The position numbers were made by a program, and so were the translations under genes. This document shows positions 26,212 through 35,197 of a stretch of 64,000 nt of DNA, piece by piece. The notes under the pieces were generated by a model. It had not been told where the DNA came from. It ran no database searches and saw only the letters and a program-made list of their open reading frames with translations. How positions within the stretch are numbered: position 1 is the stretch's first letter; each line of letters begins with the position of its first letter. This stretch comes from an uncultured Sinobacteraceae bacterium (lineage in GTDB: Bacteria > Pseudomonadota > Gammaproteobacteria > Nevskiales > Nevskiaceae): the NCBI GenBank assembly GCA_903822975.1, contig CAIJRD010000011.1, forward strand, positions 512,924 to 576,923, read 5' to 3'.

Positions 26212-27430
26212 AGTCGTCATCACCGGCATGGGCGTGGTCTCGCCCTACGGTGGCGGCCAGCAGAAATTCTGGGAAGGCCTGAGCCAGGGCCGCAGCGCGA
26301 TCAGCGCAATTAATCTGTTCGATGCCAGCCCGTTCCGCACACGCATCGCCGGCGAATGCCGCGACTTCGATCTCGCCAGCTGCGACTACGCGGATGCCGA
26401 CCGCGTCGATCGCGTCGGCCAGTTCGCCCTGGCGGCAGCTGCCGAAGCGCTGCGCGAAAGCGGGCTCCAACCCAGCGAAGACGATGCACTGGCCACCGGC
26501 GTAATGCTCGGCACCGGCATCGGCGGCATCACCACGATCGACGCCGCGCAGAAGGCCCTGCACAGCAAGGGCCCGCGCGCGGTGAGCCCGCTGACCGTAC
26601 CGATGTCGATGGCCAACGCCGCAGCCGGCGTGCTGAGCATCCGCTACGGCCTGCGCGGTCCTTCGCTGACGATCTCGACCGCCTGCGCGTCCGGCGCCAA
26701 TGCCATCGGCGAGGCCTACCGCACGATTCGCAACGGCTACGCGACGTCCATGCTGGCCGGAGGCGCGGAGGCGCCGTTGTCGTTCGGCGTGTTCAGCGGC
26801 TGGAATGCCTTGCGTGTGATGTCGCAACGCAACGACTCGCCGGACACCGCGATGCGTCCCTTCGCGCGCGACCGCGACGGCCTGGTGTTGTCCGAAGGCG
26901 CGGCGATTCTCGTGCTGGAAGAATATGAACAGGCGCGCCGGCGCGGCGCCACGCTGCTCGCTGAAATCGTCGGCTACGGCGGCAACAACGACGGTCTGCA
27001 CGCCACGCGCCCCAGCGTGGAAGGCCAGAGTCGCGCCTTGCAGCGCGCACTCGACGACGCTGAATTGAACGTTGGCGACATCGATTACATCAATGCCCAC
27101 GGCACCGCCACGCAGGCCAACGACAGCACCGAAACGCAGGCCGTGAAGCGCGTGTTCGGCGCGCACGCCGCGCAACTGCCGATGAGTTCGATCAAGTCGA
27201 TGATCGGCCACTCGCTCGGTGCTGCGGGTGCGATCGAATGCGTTGCCAGCGTGCTGAGCCTGCGCAACGGCTTGTTGCCGCCGACGATCAACCTGCACGA
27301 GGCCGACCCCGAATGCGATCTCGACTACGTGCCGCATACCGCACGCGAAGTGGAGATCGACACGCTGCTGTCGAGCAGCTTCGCGTTCGGTGGCTGCAAC
27401 GCGATTCTGGCGCTGCGCAAGGTGGATTGA
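26198..27430 (+). CDS. Beta-ketoacyl-[ACP] synthase, FabF-like
   Basis: 410-residue condensing enzyme of the thiolase fold. Catalytic triad is complete: Cys163 in TACASGAN, His301 in NAHGTATQAND, His338 in KSMIGHSLGAAGA, with Lys333. It elongates acyl chains on ACP by decarboxylative condensation with malonyl-ACP. Its start lies within the end of the dedicated ACP gene, so a partner relation is likely. No ketoreductase or dehydratase gene is nearby, so the product is unknown; a secondary lipid or an alternative fatty-acid role are both possible. Confidence 0.88.
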   Translation: MPPSRVVITGMGVVSPYGGGQQKFWEGLSQGRSAISAINLFDASPFRTRIAGECRDFDLASCDYADADRVDRVGQFALAAAAEALRESGLQPSEDDALATGVMLGTGIGGITTIDAAQKALHSKGPRAVSPLTVPMSMANAAAGVLSIRYGLRGPSLTISTACASGANAIGEAYRTIRNGYATSMLAGGAEAPLSFGVFSGWNALRVMSQRNDSPDTAMRPFARDRDGLVLSEGAAILVLEEYEQARRRGATLLAEIVGYGGNNDGLHATRPSVEGQSRALQRALDDAELNVGDIDYINAHGTATQANDSTETQAVKRVFGAHAAQLPMSSIKSMIGHSLGAAGAIECVASVLSLRNGLLPPTINLHEADPECDLDYVPHTAREVEIDTLLSSSFAFGGCNAILALRKVD

Positions 27431-27503
27431 AGCACAGCGTTTAAAATTCTCGCTCGCAAGTTTTTCAATGTCCCGCACCTCACCGACACTCACAGGAACT
27501 CCG

Positions 27504-27911
27504 ATGCGCACCGAGGCGATCGAACTGGTCCGCCGCTACTACGCCGCCTTCAATGCCGGCGACATGCAGCGCTTCCTGGCGCTGCTGACCGACGATGTGA
27601 TCCACGACATCAACCAGGGCGGCCGCGAAATCGGCAAGCCTGCTTTTGAAACCTTCATGCAACGCATGAACCGCCATTACCGCGAGCAACTGGTGGACCT
27701 GACGATCCTCGCCAACGATGAAGGCACGCGCGCGGCCGCCGAGTTCACCGTGCTCGGCACCTACCTGAGCACCGACCAAGGTCTGCCGGAGGCGCGTGGC
27801 CAAACCTATCGCCTGCCGGCCGGTGCGTTCTTCGACATTCGCGACGGTCGCGTTGCGCGCATCAGCAATTTCTACAACCTGCAGGACTGGCTCCGGCAGG
27901 TCGGCGCCTGA
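27504..27911 (+). CDS. Ketosteroid isomerase-related NTF2-like protein
   Basis: 135-residue cytoplasmic NTF2-fold protein. The start RTEAIELVRRYYAAFNAGDMQRFLALL is the standard SnoaL/KSI helix, and FFDIRDGRVARISNFYNLQDWL closes the cone. The catalytic Tyr/Asp set of true ketosteroid isomerases cannot be asserted. It is followed by a GNAT and a nitrilase-type gene; this three-gene order recurs in proteobacteria to my knowledge, with no assigned pathway. ATG 27468 is a possible longer start. Confidence 0.85.
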   Translation: MRTEAIELVRRYYAAFNAGDMQRFLALLTDDVIHDINQGGREIGKPAFETFMQRMNRHYREQLVDLTILANDEGTRAAAEFTVLGTYLSTDQGLPEARGQTYRLPAGAFFDIRDGRVARISNFYNLQDWLRQVGA

Positions 27912-27928
27912 GTCGGCCGATCGCGCAC

Positions 27929-28519
27929 ATGCGTTCGCTGCGCTTGCAAAGCCTCACCGGGCCGGACATCGCGCAAGCACTCGATGCGCTCGCGGACGTG
28001 CGCATCGCAGTGTTCCGCGACTGGCCTTACCTGTATGAAGGCACGCGCGACTACGAGACGAAGTATCTCGACGTGTATCTGCGCTCGCCGCGCAGCCTCG
28101 CGGTGCTGGTGTGGGACGGCGCGGACTGCGTCGGTGCGACCACCACGTTGCCGCTGGCCGACGCCGGTGCCGAAGCGCAGGCGCCGTTTCTGGCTGCCGG
28201 CCACGCGCTCGACGAGATCGATTACTTCGGCGAATCCGTGCTGCTGCCGCCGTATCGCGGACGCGGCCTCGGCGTGAAATTCTTCGAACAGCGCGAAGCC
28301 CATGCGCGCGCGAACGGTCTGCGGGTCTGTGCGTTCTGCTCGGTGGTGCGGCCCGAGCAACATCCAGCCAAACCGGCGGACTACGTGCCGAATGATGCGT
28401 TCTGGACCCACCGCGGCTATCGCCCCGCGCCGGAACTGGTCACGCAGTTCGCCTGGCCCGACATCGGCGAAACGCAATCCACCGACAAGCCGATGCACTT
28501 CTGGCTGAAGCGCCTATGA
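27929..28519 (+). CDS. GNAT family N-acetyltransferase
   Basis: 196-residue GNAT protein. The acetyl-CoA pyrophosphate loop is in LLPPYRGRGLGVKFFEQREAHA (motif A, RGRGLG). The acceptor-side N-terminus includes FRDWPYLYEGTRDYETKYL. The acceptor is unknown. It begins 17 bases after the KSI-like gene and its stop overlaps the start of the carbon-nitrogen hydrolase gene (ATGA), so all three are probably one operon. Confidence 0.88.
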   Translation: MRSLRLQSLTGPDIAQALDALADVRIAVFRDWPYLYEGTRDYETKYLDVYLRSPRSLAVLVWDGADCVGATTTLPLADAGAEAQAPFLAAGHALDEIDYFGESVLLPPYRGRGLGVKFFEQREAHARANGLRVCAFCSVVRPEQHPAKPADYVPNDAFWTHRGYRPAPELVTQFAWPDIGETQSTDKPMHFWLKRL

Positions 28520-29463
28520 ACACCTCCACTTCGACGCCTGAACGCGTCAGTACGCCGGCAACGCGCTTCGTACTTGCCGCCGCGCAATATCCGGTGAGTG
28601 CGCCGCGCGACTGGCATGAGGTCGAACAACAATTGTCGCAGTGGTGCGCCGAAGCCGCCGCGCACGAGGCGAAGCTGCTGCTGTTTCCGGAATACGCCTC
28701 GATGTCGCTGGCCGCTCTGTTCGCAGCCGAGGTGCAAGCCGATTTGCACGCGCAGATTCACGCGATGCAGGCCTTACGCGAGCGCTATGTCGATCTGCAT
28801 CGCGCGCTCGCGCGGCAACACCATGCCTACATCGTCGCCGGCAGTTTCCCCTGGCAGCTTACAGACGGCAGCTTCCGCAATCGCGCCTGGCTCTGCGCAC
28901 CCGATGGTCGCGCCGACTTTCAGGACAAGCGCGTGATGACGCGCTTCGAACGCGAGCAATGGCACATCGCCGGCGGCGACGCGCTGAAAGTGTTCGACAC
29001 CGCGCTAGGCTGCCTCGCCATCGACATCTGCTACGACATCGAATTCCCACTGCTCGCGCGCGCGCAAGCCGAAGCCGGCGCCAAACTGATCCTGTCGCCC
29101 AGCTGCACCGACACACTCGGCGGCTACCACCGTGTACGCGTTGGCGCGCAGGCGCGCGCACTCGAAAACCAGTGCTACACCGTGCAAGCCCCGCTGGTGG
29201 GCGAAGCGCCATGGTCGCCCGCCATCGACATCAACGTCGGCGCCGCCGGCGTATTCGGCCCACCCGATCGCGCGTTCCCGGACGACGGTGTGGTAGCACT
29301 TGGCACGCTGAATTCAGCGCAGTGGATTTATGCCGAAATCGACACCGCACGCGTGCACGCCGTGCGAACGCAAGGACAAGTCTTCAATCACCGGCATTGG
29401 TCCGATCAATTCGATGGCGGCATTGCGACGGCATTGCCGATGATTGAGCGGGTTGTGCTGTAG
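28516..29463 (+). CDS. Nitrilase-superfamily carbon-nitrogen hydrolase
   Basis: 315-residue cytoplasmic amidase/nitrilase-fold enzyme. The Glu-Lys-Cys triad is complete: Glu59 (LLFPEYASM), Lys138 (FQDKRVMTRFE), Cys172 (AIDICYDIEFP). Such enzymes hydrolyse amide or nitrile C-N bonds through a thioester intermediate. The substrate cannot be predicted. It is the last gene of the KSI-like/GNAT/hydrolase unit. Confidence 0.9.
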   Translation: MNTSTSTPERVSTPATRFVLAAAQYPVSAPRDWHEVEQQLSQWCAEAAAHEAKLLLFPEYASMSLAALFAAEVQADLHAQIHAMQALRERYVDLHRALARQHHAYIVAGSFPWQLTDGSFRNRAWLCAPDGRADFQDKRVMTRFEREQWHIAGGDALKVFDTALGCLAIDICYDIEFPLLARAQAEAGAKLILSPSCTDTLGGYHRVRVGAQARALENQCYTVQAPLVGEAPWSPAIDINVGAAGVFGPPDRAFPDDGVVALGTLNSAQWIYAEIDTARVHAVRTQGQVFNHRHWSDQFDGGIATALPMIERVVL

Positions 29464-29601
29464 CTGAAAGCAAGGCGTCGCGTTGCGCGTTGCTGCGTCA
29501 CATCCCTGCGTGAGACTCCGCGCTCGATCACTCCTTAACGATTACCGTCGCCGAGGGTGACCTTACCCTCGCTCAGGCAACAGATTCGGCCGGCGCTCGC
29601 T

Positions 29602-29985
29602 TCAGCGATTGATTGGACGCGACGCAGCCTCTAGCGTCGCGTCGTATTCCTCTCCACTCGGGCGCCGAAGCTTGAGGCGCAACGACTGACCTGGCGCTTT
29701 TTTGAGGAGAGGTTCAAGCTCCCTCGCCTACGCGCCGATCACTGCGTGATCATCGACATCCAAGATCTGATCGTTCGCCACAAGCCCTGCCCGCGCCGCC
29801 GGCGAGCCCGCGGAAACCGAATCCACCGTGGCCGACTTCAAAGTGGGATTCAGGAAAAAGCCCTCGGCTTCAACCTTAACCGCGAATCCCAGATAGCCTG
29901 AATCGTCTGCTGCAGCCACGGCGGCGGATACCAGAAGGAGGCAAAGTGATGCGAAGATTTTGGTTGTTCGGATTGTGGTCAACAT
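29602..29985 (-). pseudogene. PDZ-domain protein interrupted by one in-frame amber codon
   Basis: The gene starts with a signal peptide (MLTTIRTTKIFASLCLLLVS..., cleavage near AVAAA) and a PDZ domain with SVSAGSPAARAGLVANDQIL. At codon 86 (29728-29730) an in-frame TAG follows AVIGA. Reading on in the same frame without any shift gives ARELEPLLKKAPGQSLRLKL and then RRPSGEEYDATLEA to a TGA at 29602-29604, which is exactly the missing end of a PDZ domain. So the ORF is 127 codons with one nonsense codon. Either a recent inactivation, a suppressed amber, or a sequencing error. The likely product without suppression is an 85-residue truncated exported peptide. Confidence 0.82.
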
Positions 29986-30096
29986 TCGAGCTAAGCAGCG
30001 GATTCAGCGCCGAGCAACACCAGACATGTCGAGCCAAAGTGCGAATATCCAGACCATCCGCTTGAGCGAGCTGTTTGCAGTCTCTTGCCTATCGGT

Positions 30097-30486
30097 TCAA
30101 TGATAAGGAGTCTGAGTGAATGCTGACAGCCCTGCAAAGGCTCCAACGCTGAAGGACACGACGCTAATAACGGCTATGCAAAGAGTTACGCACAACCATA
30201 ATCGGTGCGACCAACCTGTATAGCTCGCCCCGTGGACGCTTTCGTTATACAAGGACAACTGCGTTAGATATGACGTTACAAACGTTGAGGTGGCAGCAAT
30301 CAAGCCAACAACAAACCACACCAATGAGCACTTCGAAACTACAGCGAACTCTGGATGCTGCCCCAAGTAGGCCAACAAAGCCACGACTGCTCCACCGTTG
30401 AGCCACTGAAGGGCTTTAAGGGCTTCTGTGGATATGGAGATAAGAGACTTATACGTCTCGATCGCATGATCTTCGTTAAAGCTCAT
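30097..30486 (-). CDS. Small membrane protein of the low-GC unit
   Basis: 129 residues, about three hydrophobic segments (about 30-45, 55-75 and 98-120). An N-terminal amphipathic helix (ETYKSLISISTEALKALQWL) leads into NGGAVVALLAYLG. I do not recognise a named family; membrane proteins with an LNGGA-type first helix recur as hypothetical proteins. Its ATG overlaps the stop of the PD-(D/E)XK-like gene by four bases, so the two are translationally coupled. A small membrane protein coupled to a nuclease-like protein resembles effector/sensor pairs of defence systems, but that is inference only. Confidence 0.75.
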   Translation of the reverse strand: MSFNEDHAIETYKSLISISTEALKALQWLNGGAVVALLAYLGQHPEFAVVSKCSLVWFVVGLIAATSTFVTSYLTQLSLYNESVHGASYTGWSHRLWLCVTLCIAVISVVSFSVGAFAGLSAFTQTPYH

Positions 30487-31070
30487 ATTTTCTTCGACGA
30501 CAACGTTCGATATGAGAGGACCGAGCTGGCGTCTCGGGACCGGTCGGCTGGTAGTAAATGATATGTGTCTTCGCCGGGCGACAGGTATTCATTGAGGCGA
30601 TCAGCACTAAAGCACCAACTCGCTGGAATGGTATCTTTCGAGCCGCCCGCCAGGCCGCTGGCCCAAGTATAGTTTTCTCTTAGCGACGTATAGCCGTGAC
30701 CACCACGGCTCTTCTTCATATACCTGGCGGCCTCTTGGGGGCTTGCAAGATAAATGCGCGGCATCTCACTTAGCTGCACCCTCTTGAATTGTACGAAGCA
30801 ATATATGACCTCTGGGTCATCGTGCTTGACAAGCCACGCGTCGATGGCTTCGTGGTAGGTGCGGTCTGAGTTCTTGTAACTCGCGACCAAACCCCAGCCG
30901 CCATCTTTGCTTCCCTTGACGGAGACTTTCCTGTGACTGCCGCCTCGGGTGATCATGAGGTCATAGCCCGGCTGATTAGCGCCGTATTGAACTAGGACAT
31001 CGCAACCGGCTTGCGCAAAGACGGCCGCCGCGAAGGCTTCAGCAGCAATTCCGACGTGATATTGACGCAT
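30483..31070 (-). CDS. PD-(D/E)XK-like nuclease-fold protein of unknown function
   Basis: 195 residues. The N-terminal third has a restriction-endonuclease-like pattern: helix GIAAEAFAAAVFAQAG with Glu11, strand CDVLVQYG, Asp in PGYDLMI, and a second strand RKVSVKGSKDGGWGL with the Lys of an (S)xK motif. The usual Glu/Gln of the (D/E)XK position is Ser here, so activity is uncertain. The rest (AIDAWLVKHD...VIYCFVQFK, MPRIYLASPQEAARYMKKSRGG) is typical of a recurring hypothetical family. Codon use and GC are unlike the host genes, pointing to transfer. It lies between the BRCT gene (76 bases upstream) and the coupled membrane protein. Confidence 0.72.
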   Translation of the reverse strand: MRQYHVGIAAEAFAAAVFAQAGCDVLVQYGANQPGYDLMITRGGSHRKVSVKGSKDGGWGLVASYKNSDRTYHEAIDAWLVKHDDPEVIYCFVQFKRVQLSEMPRIYLASPQEAARYMKKSRGGHGYTSLRENYTWASGLAGGSKDTIPASWCFSADRLNEYLSPGEDTYHLLPADRSRDASSVLSYRTLSSKKI

Positions 31071-31146
31071 AGCGCCTAGCTTGAGCCGCGACCCTGCCGC
31101 AGTGAAGCGCAGGCAGGGACTTTAGTCTTGAAGCGGGAGTTATGTT

Positions 31147-31512
31147 TCACCCCGGAATCTCGCCCGTGGCAAGAAGATGATGGAACTGCTGCTCCGTTAG
31201 TAATTGAACTCCCTGTGCCAGAGCTTGTTCCATTTTCTTTGGTCCGGGCGTTCCTCCCGCACAAAGATAGTCAAGCTCTTTTGTGACCTTGGCGACCACC
31301 TTGAAGCCGCGTTGGCTTGCAACGGCGGTGTACTCCGCCTTCTTGGAATCTCCGACGCCAGTGAAGCAAATCTGGAGCCTCTTGTCTTTGGCCTTCTTTT
31401 GCCTAAGCGAATAGATAATGGCCCAAGCTTCCGTGTTAGATAGCTTTGAGATGCTCTCTTGGTTCATGTCCGTTTTGGCGCCAAGGATCATCGTCGCTTT
31501 TTGATCAGGCAT
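31147..31512 (-). CDS. Stand-alone BRCT-domain protein
   Basis: 121 residues: a 45-residue N-terminal helical part (QESISKLSNTEAWAIIYSLR) followed by one BRCT domain of the NAD-ligase/RFC type. It shows ICFTGVGDSKKAEYTAVASQRGFKV, then the strand KVTKELDYLCAGGTPGPKKMEQAL and the ending GVQLLTEQQFHHLL. BRCT domains bind phosphopeptides, poly(ADP-ribose) or DNA ends. A free bacterial BRCT domain without ligase or nuclease is uncommon. ATG at 31491 or 31467 are other possible starts. It lies 28 bases after the upstream membrane-protein gene on a low-GC segment (31381-31440 is 27/60 G+C). Confidence 0.8.
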   Translation of the reverse strand: MPDQKATMILGAKTDMNQESISKLSNTEAWAIIYSLRQKKAKDKRLQICFTGVGDSKKAEYTAVASQRGFKVVAKVTKELDYLCAGGTPGPKKMEQALAQGVQLLTEQQFHHLLATGEIPG

Positions 31513-31540
31513 TACCGTCTCCCAAAAACATAACGCTAGG

Positions 31541-32077
31541 CTAACGCATGGACCCGCCGGAGGCGGATTCGTCGGCTTGAACCGTTGGTTGGGCCACTGT
31601 ACCCCTGCCCAGGGAGTTCTGAATCATGAGATTTAACAAGGCATCATCTATGCGGCTATTGGGCGAAATATAGATGCCGAGCTTGTCAGCGGCGCTTTGC
31701 AGATGCTTGATAATGTGTGGCAGCGGATCTGGGTTTGTAGACTGGACCCAGTTTCCTACTGCCACAAGATCTTGAGCAGCTTCGTAAACAGTTGCCTTGC
31801 TAGGCAGGAAGAAGACGCACCCCCAAACTCCGTAGCACGGAACCAGCATAACTGCTGCGTGTAATGTGCCGGATAGAGCAAGCAGCCGCTCTCTTACAAG
31901 ACGTTTCTGATCCTCTGTGAGTGCGCTCGCGTTGTATGTGAATGGCGCATTCACAAGCAATGCACTCGACACATCAGAAAACGAGCGCTTTAGCGCATGC
32001 ACGGGCTCAACCACGAGCTTTAATGCAATCTGCCCCAGAACAAATACTAGAACGCCACCGAGTATTGTCGTGATCAT
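31541..32077 (-). CDS. Membrane-anchored protein, first gene of the low-GC unit
   Basis: 178 residues from ATG 32077 (MITTILGGVLVFVLGQ). A longer frame to 32203 would overlap the EamA gene and is unlikely; ATG 32113 is possible. One strong N-terminal helix (1-25), a cytoplasmic segment with VEPVHALKRSFSDVSSALL, and a second hydrophobic stretch with SGTLHAAVMLVPCYGVWGCV (about 75-95). The C-terminal half is soluble and ends in a Ser/Gly-rich tail. The first-helix block recurs in hypothetical proteins near other defence-type genes to my impression, but no named family is assigned. Upstream 32078-32148 could hold the unit's promoter. Confidence 0.72.
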   Translation of the reverse strand: MITTILGGVLVFVLGQIALKLVVEPVHALKRSFSDVSSALLVNAPFTYNASALTEDQKRLVRERLLALSGTLHAAVMLVPCYGVWGCVFFLPSKATVYEAAQDLVAVGNWVQSTNPDPLPHIIKHLQSAADKLGIYISPNSRIDDALLNLMIQNSLGRGTVAQPTVQADESASGGSMR

Positions 32078-32148
32078 GCTAGTTCCAGGCCCAACCGTAA
32101 TTAGTGTGCACATCCGCACGATAACCCAGTCCACCTGACGAATAAAAA

Positions 32149-32595
32149 CTACAAACGCAAACTCAACAGCACCACACCCGCCGCTACCAGCACGATTCCG
32201 CACCAGTCTTTAAGCGCCGGACGTTCGCCGAGGAAGGCTACGGCGAATACGGCGACGAGCACGACGCTGAGTTTGTCGACCGGTGCGACTTTGGCGGCGT
32301 CGCCGATTTGCAGGGCGCGGAAGTAGCAGACCCAGGAGGCACCCGTGGCGAGTGCGGAGAGCACGAGGAACAGCCAGGTCTTGCCGGGCAGTGCGCGGGG
32401 ATCGCTCCACTTGCCGGCCCAGGCGACGAAGCCGGCGAGCACTAAGAGAATTACGCCGGTGCGAATGAGTGTGGCGAAATCGGAGTCGACTCCGCGCAGG
32501 CCGAGCTTGGCAAAGATTGCGGTAAGCGAGGCGAACAGCGCTGACAGCAGCGCCCACAGCAGCCAAGGCGGCAGCGCGGCGCCGGTCATCGGCAT
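32149..32595 (-). CDS. EamA/DMT-superfamily permease, single five-helix domain
   Basis: 148-residue inner-membrane protein with five hydrophobic segments, i.e. one EamA repeat, about half of the usual ten-helix transporter. Start LPPWLLWALLSALFASLTAIFAKLGLRG and end LGERPALKDWCGIVLVAAGVVLLS are characteristic of the short DMT proteins that dimerise. Substrate unknown. It starts 30 bases downstream of serS on the same strand, so it may be cotranscribed with serS. Confidence 0.88.
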   Translation of the reverse strand: MPMTGAALPPWLLWALLSALFASLTAIFAKLGLRGVDSDFATLIRTGVILLVLAGFVAWAGKWSDPRALPGKTWLFLVLSALATGASWVCYFRALQIGDAAKVAPVDKLSVVLVAVFAVAFLGERPALKDWCGIVLVAAGVVLLSLRL

Positions 32596-32625
32596 GCCGC
32601 GTGCGCCGCGCGCTGGCGCGCGGGC

Positions 32626-34053
<1,428 letters not shown>

Positions 34054-34219
34054 TCAAACGCGGTTGCGGCGAATGCAGGGCCGATGCGCCGCCGCCGTGG
34101 CTCACGTAGCCGACGCCGACAGCGCTGCAAGCTTCGGGACTGCGCCCTGGACGCGGCGTGGATCGGGCGATCGGTCGATCCGGCAATCAGCCGATCCGGC
34201 AATCAGTTGATGCGATAAC

Positions 34220-34615
34220 TCAGGCGGCAGCCGACGTGTGCGTCAGCAGGTAACCCAGCGCGCAGGCACCGACGCTGACGACGACGTTGAGCACGACATT
34301 CGCCAGCGCGGTCATCATCTGGCCATCGCGCCACAGCAGCACCGTCTCGATCGAGAACGCCGAGAACGTTGTGAAGCCGCCGAGGAAGCCGGTGGTGAGC
34401 GCCAGCCGGATCACTTCCGGAAAGGTCTCGCGCGACTGCACGTGGCCCATCACCGCGCCCATGGCAAAGCCGCCGACAACATTGACGAACAGCGTGGCCA
34501 GCGGAAAACCGAACGGCAGCGACTTGAACAGCAACACCGCGCCGAAGCGCGCACCGCAGCCAACCGCGCCGCTCAAGGTGACTGCCAGCCAGAGATAGAG
34601 ATTGCCGCTCATCAC
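34220..34615 (-). CDS. crcB: Fluoride channel CrcB/Fluc
   Basis: 131-residue four-helix membrane protein forming a dual-topology dimer that exports fluoride. The central break GFLGGFTTFSAFSIET carries the Phe and Thr residues lining the fluoride path and the central Na-binding region. GCGARFGAVLLF is the N-terminal Arg/Asn-containing motif, and FVNVVGGFAMG the Asn of TM2. A fluoride riboswitch lies about 90 bases upstream, which supports the assignment strongly. Start may be either of two adjacent ATG codons. Confidence 0.95.
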   Translation of the reverse strand: MMSGNLYLWLAVTLSGAVGCGARFGAVLLFKSLPFGFPLATLFVNVVGGFAMGAVMGHVQSRETFPEVIRLALTTGFLGGFTTFSAFSIETVLLWRDGQMMTALANVVLNVVVSVGACALGYLLTHTSAAA

Positions 34616-34679
34616 GCGCTCCTGTGCGTTTCAAAAAAAGCTTGCCGGAGGGCGCCTGCGTGTGCGGCCATTGCACAAC

Positions 34680-34711
34680 GCCTACGCCACCCGCATGCGG
34701 GATCGGTAGGC
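34680..34711 (-). promoter_or_regulatory. Candidate expression platform of the fluoride riboswitch
   Basis: GCCTAC at the 3' end of the aptamer is complementary to GTAGGC 20 bases further on. An inner CCGCATGCGG palindrome lies in the loop. Pairing would compete with the pseudoknot, which uses the GCC. A seven-T run lies further down (around 34634-34640), near the ribosome-binding site. The mechanism (anti-terminator versus start-site masking) is inference. Confidence 0.5.
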
Positions 34712-34776
34712 ATCATCAGCTCACGGGGTCACGCGTGATCCTGCGAGCGGTTCGGCGAGGATGCCATCTCGCTGGC
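34705..34776 (-). ncRNA. Fluoride riboswitch (crcB RNA motif) aptamer
   Basis: On the minus strand, stem GCGAG/CTCGC closes an eight-base loop ATGGCATC, followed by CGAACCGC. A variable hairpin follows, then GCTGATGATGCCTACC. The loop GGCATC pairs perfectly with the downstream GATGCC, the defining pseudoknot of this aptamer. The conserved blocks ATGG, AACCGC and GCTGATGA...CCTAC are all present in order. It is about 90 bases upstream of crcB in the same orientation, the classic target. Confidence 0.9.
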
Positions 34777-34785
34777 GAAGAGATT

Positions 34786-35197
34786 AGCGGCGCGGTGCGG
34801 TGTTACGCAAGCGCTGGCAGCGAGACACGCGCACCGGAGCGCGACGAAGTCCGCTTGCATACCGGCAGCATGCGACCGGGCTCGGGTGCCGTGCAGGCGG
34901 GATGCGTCGCCGACTGCCCGTTCGCGCAGAGACGGCGGCTCGCAAGTGTCGCGTCGGCCTGATTTCAGGTTGTTGCAATTGGGAGTGACCGCACCCAGGT
35001 GTGACTGCGATTGAGCGCGAACGCAGGCGCGCTACCGCGTGACTCACAGAACGCATCGACATTGGAGAACTCTCGCGAAACGCGCCCCATGCGGGCAACG
35101 ATCCCGCGTCGGCTTTCGGGATTCGATTGTTACCAAGCGTTCGATGTGCTCAAACCCAACGGCTCCATAGCCGCGTGTGCTTGAAACCACCGCGCAC
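34786..35197. other. Gap between crcB leader and rarA 3' end
   Basis: About 410 bases with no convincing gene on either strand. The crcB promoter should lie within the first 100 bases beyond the aptamer (34777-34880), but no element is clear. Confidence 0.5.

Noticed and set aside
29540..29580. Possible terminator after the nitrilase gene
   Set aside because: CGAGGGT/ACCCTCG hairpin is seen, but no T-run follows on either strand.
31204..31443. Plus-strand frame antisense to the BRCT gene
   Set aside because: No start signal or similarity; the minus-strand BRCT domain accounts for the sequence.
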